Position numbers and translations under genes: made by a program
Notes under the pieces: generated by a model
The model's input: the letters and a program-made list of their open reading frames with translations, nothing else
The model's database searches: none
What the model was told of the DNA's origin: nothing
In this document: positions 17,060 through 25,471 of the stretch, piece by piece
How the letters are laid out: every line of letters begins with the position of its first letter
Position numbering within the stretch: the stretch's first letter is position 1
Assembly (NCBI RefSeq): GCF_002117005.1
Contig: NZ_CP021023.1
Coordinates: 992,001-1,056,000, forward strand
Origin: Sedimentisphaera salicampi
GTDB taxonomy: Bacteria; Planctomycetota; Phycisphaerae; Sedimentisphaerales; Sedimentisphaeraceae
Reading direction: 5' to 3'
DNA: 64,000 bases

Positions 17060-17087
17060 ATTATAAAAAAAACCTTCGCAATTGCAA
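17060..17087 (-). promoter_or_regulatory. Promoter of the cysD-RM-tauE-cysN cluster
   Basis: On the minus strand TTGCAA (17087-17082), a 16-nt spacer and TATAAT (17065-17060). Transcription would start near 17053, giving a leader of about 36 nt before cysD. Confidence 0.6.
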
Positions 17088-17191
17088 TTAAAGGATGGAA
17101 GATGCGGAAGAAAGCCAAAGGCGGCAGCTTCAAAGGAAAGCAGAGGTTCAACCCTAACAATTTTATTTTTTTTATGTATTGAAACGAACTG

Positions 17192-18292
17192 CTATTCCCT
17201 GCCGTCGAGCTCTTCGAGCATACGCATACAGAAACGGTCTGTCATACCCGAGATATAATCGCAAACCATCCTCATACGCCCGTATTCCTTCTCAAATGAG
17301 CGGTAGTAGCCCGGAATTTCGTCTGTGTTTTCGTAGAAATATTCGAAAATTTTCTCCAGCCACCCTGCCACTTCTTCCGTTGTAGCCCGAACCTTCTCAG
17401 ACTTATACAAATTTTTCACCAGGAAGCTTTCAAGCTCACGGAGGGCAGAATCCGAATCATTGCTTATACCAACCAGCGGCTCACTTCGCTGGTATATGTC
17501 GCTGAGGGATTCTATGCCTGCGTTTTCAATAAGCTTAACGCTGGTTTCGATAGCATCGCTTACCAAGCTGTCGAGTATTTTCTTTGAAACCCGCACATTT
17601 CTTATAAATCCGTCGCTGATATCTTGCTCCCGAAGCTCAACAACCGCCCTTTTAACTATCTCAAGCTCCCAAACTTGCGGTACATCAATCACCTTGGCCT
17701 TTGCTCTGAGGCCGTCTTCAAGGTCGTGGCAGTTGTATGCGATTCTGTCGGCTATGTTTGCGATCTGGCCTTCAAGCGAGCAGTTTTTTTCAATGCATTC
17801 ATCGCTATGGGGCGGGTCGTACGGGCTGAGATGTCTTGAGAGCCCAAGACGTGTTTCATAACACAAATCCAGACCAGGGAACGCCGGGTACGGATGCTCC
17901 AGCACCTCCACTACCCTGAGCGTTTGTATGTTGTGTTCGAAGCCGCCGCTGCCAGCCATAATTATATTGAGCGCCTCCTCGCCGGAATGGCCGAAAGGAC
18001 TGTGGCCAAGATCGTGGGCGAGGCAGATTGCCTCAGTGAGGCTCTCGTTTACGCCGAGACACTTTGCGATTGTCCGCCCAATCTGAGCAACTTCAATGCT
18101 GTGAGTAAGGCGGGTTCGGTAGTGGTCGTCCTGGCCTGGCGTGAAGACCTGCGTTTTGCCCTCAAGCCTTCTGAATGCGCTGCAGTGGATTACTCTGTCC
18201 CTGTCGCGTTCAAAGGCATCTCTATACGGGTGCGGGGTGTTTTCGTAGATTCTTCCCTTTGAATTTGCCTCAGTTACAGCGTACGGTTTCAT
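17192..18292 (-). CDS. dgt: dGTPase-like HD-domain deoxynucleoside triphosphohydrolase
   Basis: 366 residues. The HD superfamily motif is complete: R-T-R-L-T-H-S-I-E-V, then AICLAHDLGHSPFGHSGEEAL. A later conserved aspartate lies in IANIADRIAYNCHDLEDGL. The N-terminal HPYRDAFERDRDRVIHCSAFRRL-G-KTQVF is characteristic of the Dgt family. The enzyme removes triphosphate from dGTP or other dNTPs. The length corresponds to the short (type 2) dGTPase-like proteins, which may need a nucleotide activator. It is the last gene of a run with the HIT and DUF6263-like genes, 15 nt after the HIT stop. Confidence 0.88.
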   Translation of the reverse strand: MKPYAVTEANSKGRIYENTPHPYRDAFERDRDRVIHCSAFRRLEGKTQVFTPGQDDHYRTRLTHSIEVAQIGRTIAKCLGVNESLTEAICLAHDLGHSPFGHSGEEALNIIMAGSGGFEHNIQTLRVVEVLEHPYPAFPGLDLCYETRLGLSRHLSPYDPPHSDECIEKNCSLEGQIANIADRIAYNCHDLEDGLRAKAKVIDVPQVWELEIVKRAVVELREQDISDGFIRNVRVSKKILDSLVSDAIETSVKLIENAGIESLSDIYQRSEPLVGISNDSDSALRELESFLVKNLYKSEKVRATTEEVAGWLEKIFEYFYENTDEIPGYYRSFEKEYGRMRMVCDYISGMTDRFCMRMLEELDGRE

Positions 18293-18307
18293 CGAATATC
18301 TTTCAAA

Positions 18308-18808
18308 CTAACAATGCTTTATCAGTTTGTCGTACAAATCTCTAAGCCCCTGGCTTACGACATCAGTCTGCCCGCATACTGCCATAAAATTCGTATCGCC
18401 GTCCCATCTGGGAACAATATGAATATGCACGTGCCCAGGCAGGCCTGCTCCCGCGCAGCGGCCGATATTTATCCCAACATTAAACCCATCCGGGCTTATT
18501 TCTTTTCGCAGCAGGGCCTGAGTTTTCTTAACGCCCTTAAACAAATCGAGCATCTCGTTATCGCCTAAATCTGCTATATCGCCAGTATGCCTGAGAGGGC
18601 ATATCATAATATGGCCGTTGTTATATGGGAATTTATTGAATACGGCCATCGAATGCTCTGTCCTAAAAAGAACAAAATTTTTCGCATCATTCTCCGGCTC
18701 GTTTGCATAACCGCAAAGAAAGCAGCCTTCTGAGCTGCCGGAAAGGCCTTGGATGTATTCCATTCTCCAAGGCGCCCAGAGGTTTTTCTTTTCAAATTCG
18801 CTTCTCAT
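18308..18808 (-). CDS. HIT-family nucleotide hydrolase/phosphorylase
   Basis: 166 residues. The histidine-triad motif GHVHIHIVPRWDGDTNF is near the C-terminus. The N-terminus LWAPWRMEYIQG together with the CFLC site resembles AP4A phosphorylase-like HIT proteins of bacteria, which process dinucleoside polyphosphates or AMP conjugates. The ATG overlaps the stop of the upstream lipoprotein gene by 4 nt (ATGA), indicating translational coupling. Confidence 0.88.
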   Translation of the reverse strand: MRSEFEKKNLWAPWRMEYIQGLSGSSEGCFLCGYANEPENDAKNFVLFRTEHSMAVFNKFPYNNGHIMICPLRHTGDIADLGDNEMLDLFKGVKKTQALLRKEISPDGFNVGINIGRCAGAGLPGHVHIHIVPRWDGDTNFMAVCGQTDVVSQGLRDLYDKLIKHC

Positions 18809-19788
18809 TCTGCCAGTTCAACTGTTATCTTCTGATGCACATCCAATTTCGGCACGCTGTCTCCAAGCGGAATCATAAAGCCCGCCTCCATAACCATATC
18901 ATACTCCTGCGTTTCGCTTATAAGAACGCCTTCGAGCTGGTCGTAAACTGTTTTACCCTCGCCTTCAAGGCTCAGGGGCTTATAGTTCCGCAGGAAGCCA
19001 AACATCCCTTTGGTTTGGAATGAGCCCTCATAGGGCTTTGGACGGGGCTCAATTGATGGCGTAAATTTCAGTTTGCCGTCTTCTGCCTCTTTGTATGTGC
19101 TTAGTTCATAGCTGCTTTTTATAATCATTCGGCTCTCATCTTCAGGCTGAATCTCGGGGGGAAGGCTGTATGTAACGATTCTTTCTGCAGGAATTCCCAC
19201 AGCAAATGGAACCATCAGCACAGATTCCCACTCCTGCCCGGGAGAGATTCCAAAAGACTTTTTATTAGCACTGGCCACTGCGTTCCAGAGTGTCCACTGA
19301 GAAGCAGCGAAATCAAGAATCATATCGGGATCTTTAATGCGGCGTTTTCCGCTTTCTTTTATTGCCTGCTTGCCAGCCTTGGCGAGGGCTTCCTGAAGGC
19401 CGGAATAGTCTTCAATCTCGCCTGCAGAGTTAATCTTGATTTTCCACTTCTCCCCTTCAAGAACCTCGAGCGGATCTGAGCTTCTTTTCTTTCCGGTAAA
19501 TGAGCTGCGCTGAACGCTTATATCCCTGCATTCTGCCTCAAGAACGGTGCTGCCAAGCTCATCAACCTCCACAGGTTTATAAGCAATCTGCATATTGAGC
19601 TTCTCAGATGCGTTCTGCTTTTTGCCGGATTTGCTGCCTTCAAGAGTTAGCGTAATATCACGCTGTGAAACAAAGTTGTACACCATATCCTGCTTGTCAA
19701 AACCGAGCGAGAGATAGGTTTTTTGGCTGCTGCATCCAGAAATAAGAACAGCAGCAGCAGCGGCTGATAAAAGTAAAGCTCTCTTCAA
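18805..19788 (-). CDS. DUF6263-like lipoprotein, paralogue 1
   Basis: 327 residues from a TTG at 19788 with GAGGAG 7 nt upstream; the in-frame TTG at 19803 lies upstream of that site and is rejected. The signal peptide ends in a clear lipobox, VLISGC, so the product is a lipoprotein. The mature part resembles DUF6263 proteins: WKIKINSAGEIEDYSGLQEAL and SPGQEWESVLMVPF, with regularly spaced beta strands. Function unknown. It is similar in plan to the neighbour at 19874-20791. Confidence 0.75.
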   Translation of the reverse strand: MKRALLLSAAAAAVLISGCSSQKTYLSLGFDKQDMVYNFVSQRDITLTLEGSKSGKKQNASEKLNMQIAYKPVEVDELGSTVLEAECRDISVQRSSFTGKKRSSDPLEVLEGEKWKIKINSAGEIEDYSGLQEALAKAGKQAIKESGKRRIKDPDMILDFAASQWTLWNAVASANKKSFGISPGQEWESVLMVPFAVGIPAERIVTYSLPPEIQPEDESRMIIKSSYELSTYKEAEDGKLKFTPSIEPRPKPYEGSFQTKGMFGFLRNYKPLSLEGEGKTVYDQLEGVLISETQEYDMVMEAGFMIPLGDSVPKLDVHQKITVELAE

Positions 19789-19822
19789 ATTAACACTCCT
19801 CAATAAAAATGTTTGCCATAAT

Positions 19823-19863
19823 CAAAAAACAAAATGCCCGCTGTAAGAGCTCAGCGGGCATTT
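19823..19863 (-). terminator. Rho-independent terminator after DUF6263-like paralogue 2
   Basis: A 12-bp stem, AAATGCCCGCTG/CAGCGGGCATTT, with an 8-nt loop, read on the minus strand, is followed by TTGTTTTTTG. It separates the two paralogous genes. Confidence 0.85.
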
Positions 19864-19873
19864 GAGTTTGCTT

Positions 19874-20791
19874 TTAGATCTTTTCAAATGAGTACTTATG
19901 AATGAACCTCATAGTAAGAACATCCGGCCCTTTTTTAGTATCGCCGCCTTTGGGCTGCTCCATTGCCACATGCTCGCTCACCAGAGATTCTGAAGACTTA
20001 ACCACCTCACCGGTTTCAGTATTATAAACCATACTGCCTGTGAAAGTGTCTTTTGTGTCAAAGATGTTTGCCATGAAGCCCATAGAGCCTGAGCCCACAT
20101 CAAGCCCTTCAATTTCTTTATTAGTCTGAGAGCCGGTCATTTCTATATGAGCGATGCCGTCCTGCATCTTTTCGACTTCATAAGTTTTTCTGAAGGCCTT
20201 GGAATCAAGAGCTCCCTTAGGGCTTGCCGAATATCTATCCCAGCTCTTGCCTTTTGCTACAGTCGTGCCGGGCTTTGGAATCCCTCTTATAGTATGCCTT
20301 TTGATGATGTAATCATCCTTGAAAATTGTTTTGGCTTCTCTGGTGCGGCATTTTTTCATTATGTCTTCTTTATCCACCACTTCAACCGTACCATCGGCAG
20401 CCATGGATATCTTGTAAGACTCGCCTATAATAGATGCAAGGGTCCCGCTTTCATCCTCTTTGCTGTTGAAATCTACATTCACCCCTTTGCTGTTCTTTGA
20501 GAAGAACACAAGCTCTTTTACAGTAATATCGAGGATTGCAGTCCCGTCCGGCTTGAGTGAATCAACCTTCTGGTCGAACACCATCTCAACCCTGCCGACA
20601 TTTCTGTCCAGCTTGCTTTTCTCTTTCGAGGGCTGTTCGAAGCTCACTTCCTTAGTAGTTTCCTGAGAAACCTTGAATGTATCAACCTCGCCGGGCTGAT
20701 AATTCAAAGCAAATTCTGCTGTCTGGCAGCCTGTCAGAAGGGCTGCGGCACAAACAAACAACGCTGTAAAAACAATACGAAAAGATCTCAT
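19874..20791 (-). CDS. DUF6263-like lipoprotein, paralogue 2
   Basis: 305 residues from the ATG at 20791, with GGAG 7 nt upstream. The lipobox is ALLTGC. The body has the same plan as the neighbour at 18805: a beta-rich N-terminus beginning ALNYQPGEVDTFKVSQETTK, a YKISMAADGTVEVVDKEDIM segment matching the WKIKINSAGEIED region, and a KGKSWDRYSASPKGAL segment matching the PGQEWES region. No enzymatic motif is visible. The two genes are tandem paralogues separated by a terminator, so they are probably regulated differently. Confidence 0.75.
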   Translation of the reverse strand: MRSFRIVFTALFVCAAALLTGCQTAEFALNYQPGEVDTFKVSQETTKEVSFEQPSKEKSKLDRNVGRVEMVFDQKVDSLKPDGTAILDITVKELVFFSKNSKGVNVDFNSKEDESGTLASIIGESYKISMAADGTVEVVDKEDIMKKCRTREAKTIFKDDYIIKRHTIRGIPKPGTTVAKGKSWDRYSASPKGALDSKAFRKTYEVEKMQDGIAHIEMTGSQTNKEIEGLDVGSGSMGFMANIFDTKDTFTGSMVYNTETGEVVKSSESLVSEHVAMEQPKGGDTKKGPDVLTMRFIHKYSFEKI

Positions 20792-20847
20792 TTTAGTCTC
20801 CAATAAGCGTAACATTAATGCTGATTAAACTGCGTTAGCATAAAAAT

Positions 20848-20875
20848 ATTATATAAGAAACAGTTTTTACCACAA
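20848..20875 (-). promoter_or_regulatory. Promoter of DUF6263-like paralogue 2
   Basis: On the minus strand TTGTGG (20875-20870), a 16-nt spacer and TATAAT (20853-20848), with a leader of about 50 nt. Confidence 0.5.
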
Positions 20876-20885
20876 GTTATTGATA

Positions 20886-20914
20886 TAAAAAAATAAACAC
20901 CTTTATAGTTTATT
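20886..20914 (-). terminator. Weak terminator after the glycyl radical enzyme gene
   Basis: Read on the minus strand, AATAAAC and GTTTATT form a 7-bp AT-rich stem followed by TTTTTT. It overlaps the upstream edge of the next promoter. Confidence 0.45.
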
Positions 20915-20946
20915 CCTCTCTAAGAGGCCATTTTTACAATCTAAAA

Positions 20947-23301
20947 TCAAACATCCTGCTCGGTACGTTTGATAATCTCATCCTGCAATTCTTTTCCTAA
21001 AACAATGAAATAATCGCTGTATCCGGCCACTCTCACAATCAGATCTTTATGCTTTTCTGGATTCTGCTGGGCATCAAGAAGCGTTTCTTTATCCACAACA
21101 TTAAACTGAATATGATGCCCGCCAAGCTTAAAATATGACCTGATAAGGTCTGCAAGGGCTTTTACCCCTTTGTCCTTCATCAGCTCGGGACTGAACTTCA
21201 TATTAAGAAGAGTGCCGCCGGTGAGAGAGTGGTCAAAACAGGATGCGCTCTTGATAACACCCGTAGGGCCGACCTGATCAGCCCCCTGCGTTGGCGAGAT
21301 TCCGTCTGAGAGCGGCTCTCCTGCCTTTCGACCTGAGGGAAGAGCCCCCGTTACCGTGCCGAAATAAATATGCGAGGTAGTGGGCAGAAGGTTCACACGA
21401 TAGAAGCCGCCCTTTGTGTTTGGTTTGCCGTTTAATGCATCGTAATACATTTGGAACACATTTTTGGCAATCTCGTCGGCATAATTGTCGTCGTTGCCGT
21501 ATTTAGGGGTCTTGTTCAAGAGCTGCTGGCGGAGATATTCATTATCTTCGAAGTTATTCTTGAGTGCCTCAGCAAGCTCTTTCATAGATATATTCTTCTC
21601 ATCGAAAACATTGTACTTCAGCCCTGCAAACGCATCAGCCGCTGAACCAAGACCAACGCCTTGAATGTAAGTGGGGTTGTATCTCGGTCCGCCGTTGTGG
21701 TAATCAAGTCCTCTATTTATACAGTCGTCAACAAGCAGAGACATAAACGGAACTGGCATACGCTCGGCATAAAGTCTTTCTATCTCGCTGTTGAGTGATA
21801 TCTTCAAATCTATGAAGTAGTTCAGCTGCCGCTTATACTGCTCGAGAAAATCATCAAAGCTTTCAATCTCTTCTGCTGGCTTTGTTTTCAGCCCAACCTG
21901 CCTGCCTGTAAGCGGGTCAACGCCTGCATTTATGGTGATCTCTAAAATCTTGGGCATATTGCAGTAGCCGGTGAGGATGCAGCTTTCCTTTCCGAAAGCG
22001 CTTACTGTAACGCAGCCGCTCGGGCCTCCGTTTCTTGCATCTTCAAGAGACTTACCTGCATTCAGCATTTCTTTTATTATCACATCAGTATTAAAAACGC
22101 TCGGCTGGCCGAACCCTTCACAAATCACCTTGCAGGCTCTTTCGAGGAATTTATCAGGATTCTTCTCGCTCAGCTGAATGCAGGAGCTTGGCTGAGTTAG
22201 ACGCATCTCTTCGACTACATCCATAATCATATATGAGAGTTCATTAACGGCGTCTGAGCCGTCAGCGGGAAGAACGCCGCCAACATTAATGAGAGAAAAA
22301 TCTGTATATGTTCCGCTCTGCTCTTCTGTAATACCAACTTTGGGCGGAGCGGGATGGTTGTTAAATTTTATCCAGAAGCATTCCAGAAGCTCTACGGCCT
22401 GCTCTCTGGTCAGCCGGCCGCTTTGAATCTCTTTCTCATAGAAAGGCATAAGGTTCTGATCTATTCTGCCCGGGTTGTATGAATCCCATGGGTTTGTCTC
22501 GATTATTACGCCCAGATGAATGAACCAGTACATCTGCAGGGCTTCGCGGAATGTATCGGGCTTTGAGGCAGGGACTTTCCTGCAAATCCTTTCAATCTCG
22601 AGCAGCTGCTCTTTCTTCTCACTGTTGCTTTCATTTTTTGCAAGCTCGGCGGCGAGGTCTGCATATCTTCCTGCAAACATAATCAGGGCATCTGCCGCTA
22701 TAGCCATAGCTTCAAGCTGCTGATGCTTCTCCTTTGCCTCGCTGTCAGACTCAATCTCGTAAACGCTCTCCCTTATCTCCTCCTTGAAATCATTGAGGCC
22801 TCGGTTGTATATTTTGTCATCGAGAATGGCATGCCCCGGGCTTCTCTGCTCCATAAACTCAGTGAAAACACCCGCATCGAAGGCCTTCATCCAATCTTCA
22901 CCTGCTCGTTCGAAGACTTCCTCCCGCATAGTTTTTCCCTGCCAGTAGGGTATGATGCGATCTTTGTAAACCTTCTTCACATCATCAGAAACTGCATACT
23001 GTGTTTTTTCCCGGGTGCTCATAATCTCTAAATCTTCAATGCTGTGGCAGCATATCTCGGGATACGTAGAAACGGCTTTCGGCCCTGAGCCCCGCTCGCC
23101 GACTATCATCTCTCCTTCGGATATATGTATGCTCTTATTGGCCAGAATATATTCAAACATCCTCGCTCGGGCGATTGGTGCAGAAAGCCTTTCATCAAGC
23201 TCTTTTATGTAAAAGTCTGTTACAAGCTCTGCACGTTCGGGACAGATAAAGGGCTTCGTGTTTATGCTTTCTTCCCTTAGTTTCCTCACTCTCTGATTCA
23301 T
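20947..23301 (-). CDS. HypD-like glycyl radical enzyme with GCVT active-site motif
   Basis: 784 residues, the usual length. The C-terminal glycyl-radical motif is VRVAGYSDYF with Gly760. The cysteine loop is GGPSGCVTVSAFGKES with Cys430. Along its length it most resembles trans-4-hydroxyproline dehydratase (HypD): SPGHAILDDKIYNRG (His157), CILTGYCNMPKILE, GLDYHNGGPRYNPTYIQG, TPKYGNDDNYADEIA, LLPTTSHIYFG, SGRKAGEPLSDGISPTQGAD, LGGHHIQFNVV. The residue two after the catalytic Cys is Thr432, where dehydratases and CutC carry a Glu base, so the substrate may differ. No activating radical-SAM enzyme is adjacent. AAGGACAG precedes the ATG. Anaerobic use is expected. Confidence 0.85.
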   Translation of the reverse strand: MNQRVRKLREESINTKPFICPERAELVTDFYIKELDERLSAPIARARMFEYILANKSIHISEGEMIVGERGSGPKAVSTYPEICCHSIEDLEIMSTREKTQYAVSDDVKKVYKDRIIPYWQGKTMREEVFERAGEDWMKAFDAGVFTEFMEQRSPGHAILDDKIYNRGLNDFKEEIRESVYEIESDSEAKEKHQQLEAMAIAADALIMFAGRYADLAAELAKNESNSEKKEQLLEIERICRKVPASKPDTFREALQMYWFIHLGVIIETNPWDSYNPGRIDQNLMPFYEKEIQSGRLTREQAVELLECFWIKFNNHPAPPKVGITEEQSGTYTDFSLINVGGVLPADGSDAVNELSYMIMDVVEEMRLTQPSSCIQLSEKNPDKFLERACKVICEGFGQPSVFNTDVIIKEMLNAGKSLEDARNGGPSGCVTVSAFGKESCILTGYCNMPKILEITINAGVDPLTGRQVGLKTKPAEEIESFDDFLEQYKRQLNYFIDLKISLNSEIERLYAERMPVPFMSLLVDDCINRGLDYHNGGPRYNPTYIQGVGLGSAADAFAGLKYNVFDEKNISMKELAEALKNNFEDNEYLRQQLLNKTPKYGNDDNYADEIAKNVFQMYYDALNGKPNTKGGFYRVNLLPTTSHIYFGTVTGALPSGRKAGEPLSDGISPTQGADQVGPTGVIKSASCFDHSLTGGTLLNMKFSPELMKDKGVKALADLIRSYFKLGGHHIQFNVVDKETLLDAQQNPEKHKDLIVRVAGYSDYFIVLGKELQDEIIKRTEQDV

Positions 23302-23442
23302 TTTGCTGTCCTTAAAGTTTTCCTGAAAATCAAGTGTTAAAAATTGTATTGTTAAACATACCCTGATTATAAAACAAAAGTTTTAAATTTCAGCTTTTGA
23401 AATGGAAAATTAAACAAAAATTTAAAATTTCTTTCTGCTCGA

Positions 23443-25182
23443 TTATGATTCTCTGCTGATAAGATAAATCGCCTCTCTTCCGAAAAGGTTAGGCAGAAAA
23501 TTTACAATCCCCGTTCCTGCTGTTCTAGGCACGATTCTCTGCTCTATGCGAATATTGATGCTTCGGCAGAGCTTTTCAAAATCCTTCATTGAGAAGAAAT
23601 GAACATTTGGGCTGTCATACCAGCTGTACGGCAGAGAGCTTGTAGTAGGGGCTCTTCCGGCAAAAAAGAGCTGCGTCCGGCAGCTGATGTGAGCGAAATT
23701 CGGGAAAGTAACTACGGCCTTTCTCCCAATCCGTACAATCTCCTTGAGCAGTTCTTTTGGCCGTTTGGTTGTCTGAAGGGTTTTCGAGAGCACTACATAA
23801 TCAAACTGGCCGTCAGCGAAAGATTCCAGCGAATCTTCAATATCCGCCCAAACAGCAGGCACCCCCTTCTTAAGGCACGAGCCTATTGATTCAGTATCGA
23901 TATCGATGCCCAAAACATCGCATTTGTTTACATCTCTGAGCCTTGCGAGCAGCTCTCCCTCGCCGCAGCCGAGATCTAAAACATCCCCGCTTTCAACAAA
24001 CCGATTCTGGATAATATCATAATCAGACCGGCCCGGCTCGCTGCTTGGTGTGTAAGCAAAGGAATCTGCCATTTTACGAGATGTAGCCCAGACAAAATTT
24101 TCTATGTAAGGCCCGATAACATCCGTTTCGATCAGGAACGCATCATGGCCGTGATGAGAGTTGATGTTGGCGTATGAAACATCCTTTTCGTTTGATACAA
24201 GGGCATCAACGAGTTCCTGCGAGTGTTTTGGCGGAAAGAGCCAGTCGCTCGAATAGCTCACCACAAAGAACCTGGCCTTAACCGAAGCAAAGGCCTTCTC
24301 GAGAGAGCCGAATTCCTTCTCAAGGTCGAAATAATCCATAGCCCTTGTGATGTAGAGGTAGGAATTTGCATCGAATCGCTCAACAAACCTTCTTCCCTGA
24401 TGGTCGAGGTATGTCTCCACTGAGAATTCAGGGTCGAAATCATAGCTGTAATCATCGGAGTTTCTAAGCGCACGGCCAAACTTCCGCCTCATTCCTTCTT
24501 CGGAAAGGTAGGTGATATGTCCAATCATACGGGCTATCCCAAGCCCCCTATCGGGGCCTTTATCTTCGGGATACTGCCCGCTGTTGAATTGTTTATCGGC
24601 CAGAATCGCATTACGCCCTACCGCATCAAATGCAATAGCCTGGGCTCCTAGATGGGAGGTAGTGGCGATAAGAACAACGCATTTCACCTTCTCGGGATAA
24701 TCTATAGCTATTCTCATTGCGTGCATTCCGCCCATAGACCCGCCTATCACACACAGAAGCTTTTCAATTCCGAGCTTATCAACAAACATCTTATGAACCC
24801 GCGCCATATCTTTTATGGTAAAGAGCGGGAAATCAAGCCCGTACTTGAGCCCAGTATCCGGGTTTATCGAGGATGGCCCAGTTGTCCCTGAGCAGCCGCC
24901 GAGAAAATTCGAGCATATAACAAAGTATTTATCTGTATCAATATACTTGCCCGGACCGATCATATCATCCCACCAGCCGGGTTTGCTGTCTTCGCTGGTG
25001 CTGTATCCGGCCACGTGCGCATCACCTGTAAGCGCATGGCAGATATAAACAGCATTTGAGCGGTCTTGGTTCAGCTCGCCGTAGGTTTCGTAGGCAACTT
25101 CAACTTCTTTAAGTACGCCGCCCGATTCAAGCTCGAAAACCTCGCCTTCTTCAAGAATGCTCAGTTTCTTCGTTTCCACCAC
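23443..25182 (-). CDS. metX: Homoserine O-acetyltransferase fused to MetW
   Basis: 579 residues from a GTG. Residues 1 to about 375 are MetX, an alpha/beta-hydrolase: VYICHALTGDAHVAGY, the nucleophile elbow VIGGSMGGMHAMRIAI, SSDWLFPP (Asp) and HHGHDAFL (His). Residues about 385-579 are a MetW-like methyltransferase-fold domain: YDIIQNRFVESGDVLDLGCGEGELLARL, DFYVVLSKTLQ-type sequence (FDYVVLSKTLQTTKRP), FPNFAHISCRTQLFFAGRAP and LPYSWYDSPNVHFFS, all diagnostic of MetW. No stop or frameshift separates the halves. In proteobacteria metX and metW are adjacent genes and MetW associates with MetX. The fusion supplies O-acetylhomoserine to MetY at 4.4-5.7 kb. Acyl specificity (acetyl versus succinyl) is not proven by sequence. 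Confidence 0.92.
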   Translation of the reverse strand: MVETKKLSILEEGEVFELESGGVLKEVEVAYETYGELNQDRSNAVYICHALTGDAHVAGYSTSEDSKPGWWDDMIGPGKYIDTDKYFVICSNFLGGCSGTTGPSSINPDTGLKYGLDFPLFTIKDMARVHKMFVDKLGIEKLLCVIGGSMGGMHAMRIAIDYPEKVKCVVLIATTSHLGAQAIAFDAVGRNAILADKQFNSGQYPEDKGPDRGLGIARMIGHITYLSEEGMRRKFGRALRNSDDYSYDFDPEFSVETYLDHQGRRFVERFDANSYLYITRAMDYFDLEKEFGSLEKAFASVKARFFVVSYSSDWLFPPKHSQELVDALVSNEKDVSYANINSHHGHDAFLIETDVIGPYIENFVWATSRKMADSFAYTPSSEPGRSDYDIIQNRFVESGDVLDLGCGEGELLARLRDVNKCDVLGIDIDTESIGSCLKKGVPAVWADIEDSLESFADGQFDYVVLSKTLQTTKRPKELLKEIVRIGRKAVVTFPNFAHISCRTQLFFAGRAPTTSSLPYSWYDSPNVHFFSMKDFEKLCRSINIRIEQRIVPRTAGTGIVNFLPNLFGREAIYLISRES

Positions 25183-25280
25183 GCCTACGCTTCCGGGTAT
25201 TCTGTTTTTCTTATAACGATTCGCTTTAATATCCTTTCCTTGAGAACAAAACCTTGAAAATTATGTAATATAGAATAAGG

Positions 25281-25308
25281 ATTTTAGCATTATGGCAATG
25301 TTTTTCAA
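25281..25308 (-). promoter_or_regulatory. Promoter of metX-metW
   Basis: On the minus strand TTGAAA (25308-25303), a 16-nt spacer and TAAAAT (25286-25281). The leader is about 90 nt and shows no recognisable SAM riboswitch core. Confidence 0.5.
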
Positions 25309-25351
25309 CTTTGCTTTTTTAGAATAAAGTGTTAATTGCAAGAATAAAGAA

Positions 25352-25380
25352 TTGACTTAAGACAGGTGTTTTGATTATAC
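25352..25380 (+). promoter_or_regulatory. Promoter of the HEAT-like gene
   Basis: TTGACT (25352-25357), a 17-nt spacer and TTATAC (25375-25380). It lies back-to-back with the metX promoter in a 289-bp divergent spacer that holds nothing else I can recognise. Confidence 0.55.
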
Positions 25381-25471
25381 TTTCAGTATATTATGCCTGA
25401 AGCGGGAAAAACAGGCTTTACTCGTGGATAAACTTTAACTTTTTTACCCTGCAACTCCTTTAAAAACTATA

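Noticed and set aside
17102-17182. 26-codon plus-strand frame with an AAAGGATGG site
   Set aside because: It is very short and starts only 15 nt beyond the cysD promoter in a divergent position. It is Lys/Gly-rich without recognisable features, so chance is at least as likely.
25183-25471. SAM riboswitch ahead of metX
   Set aside because: The minus-strand leader is about 90 nt, and I could not find a SAM-I or SAM-II type core.
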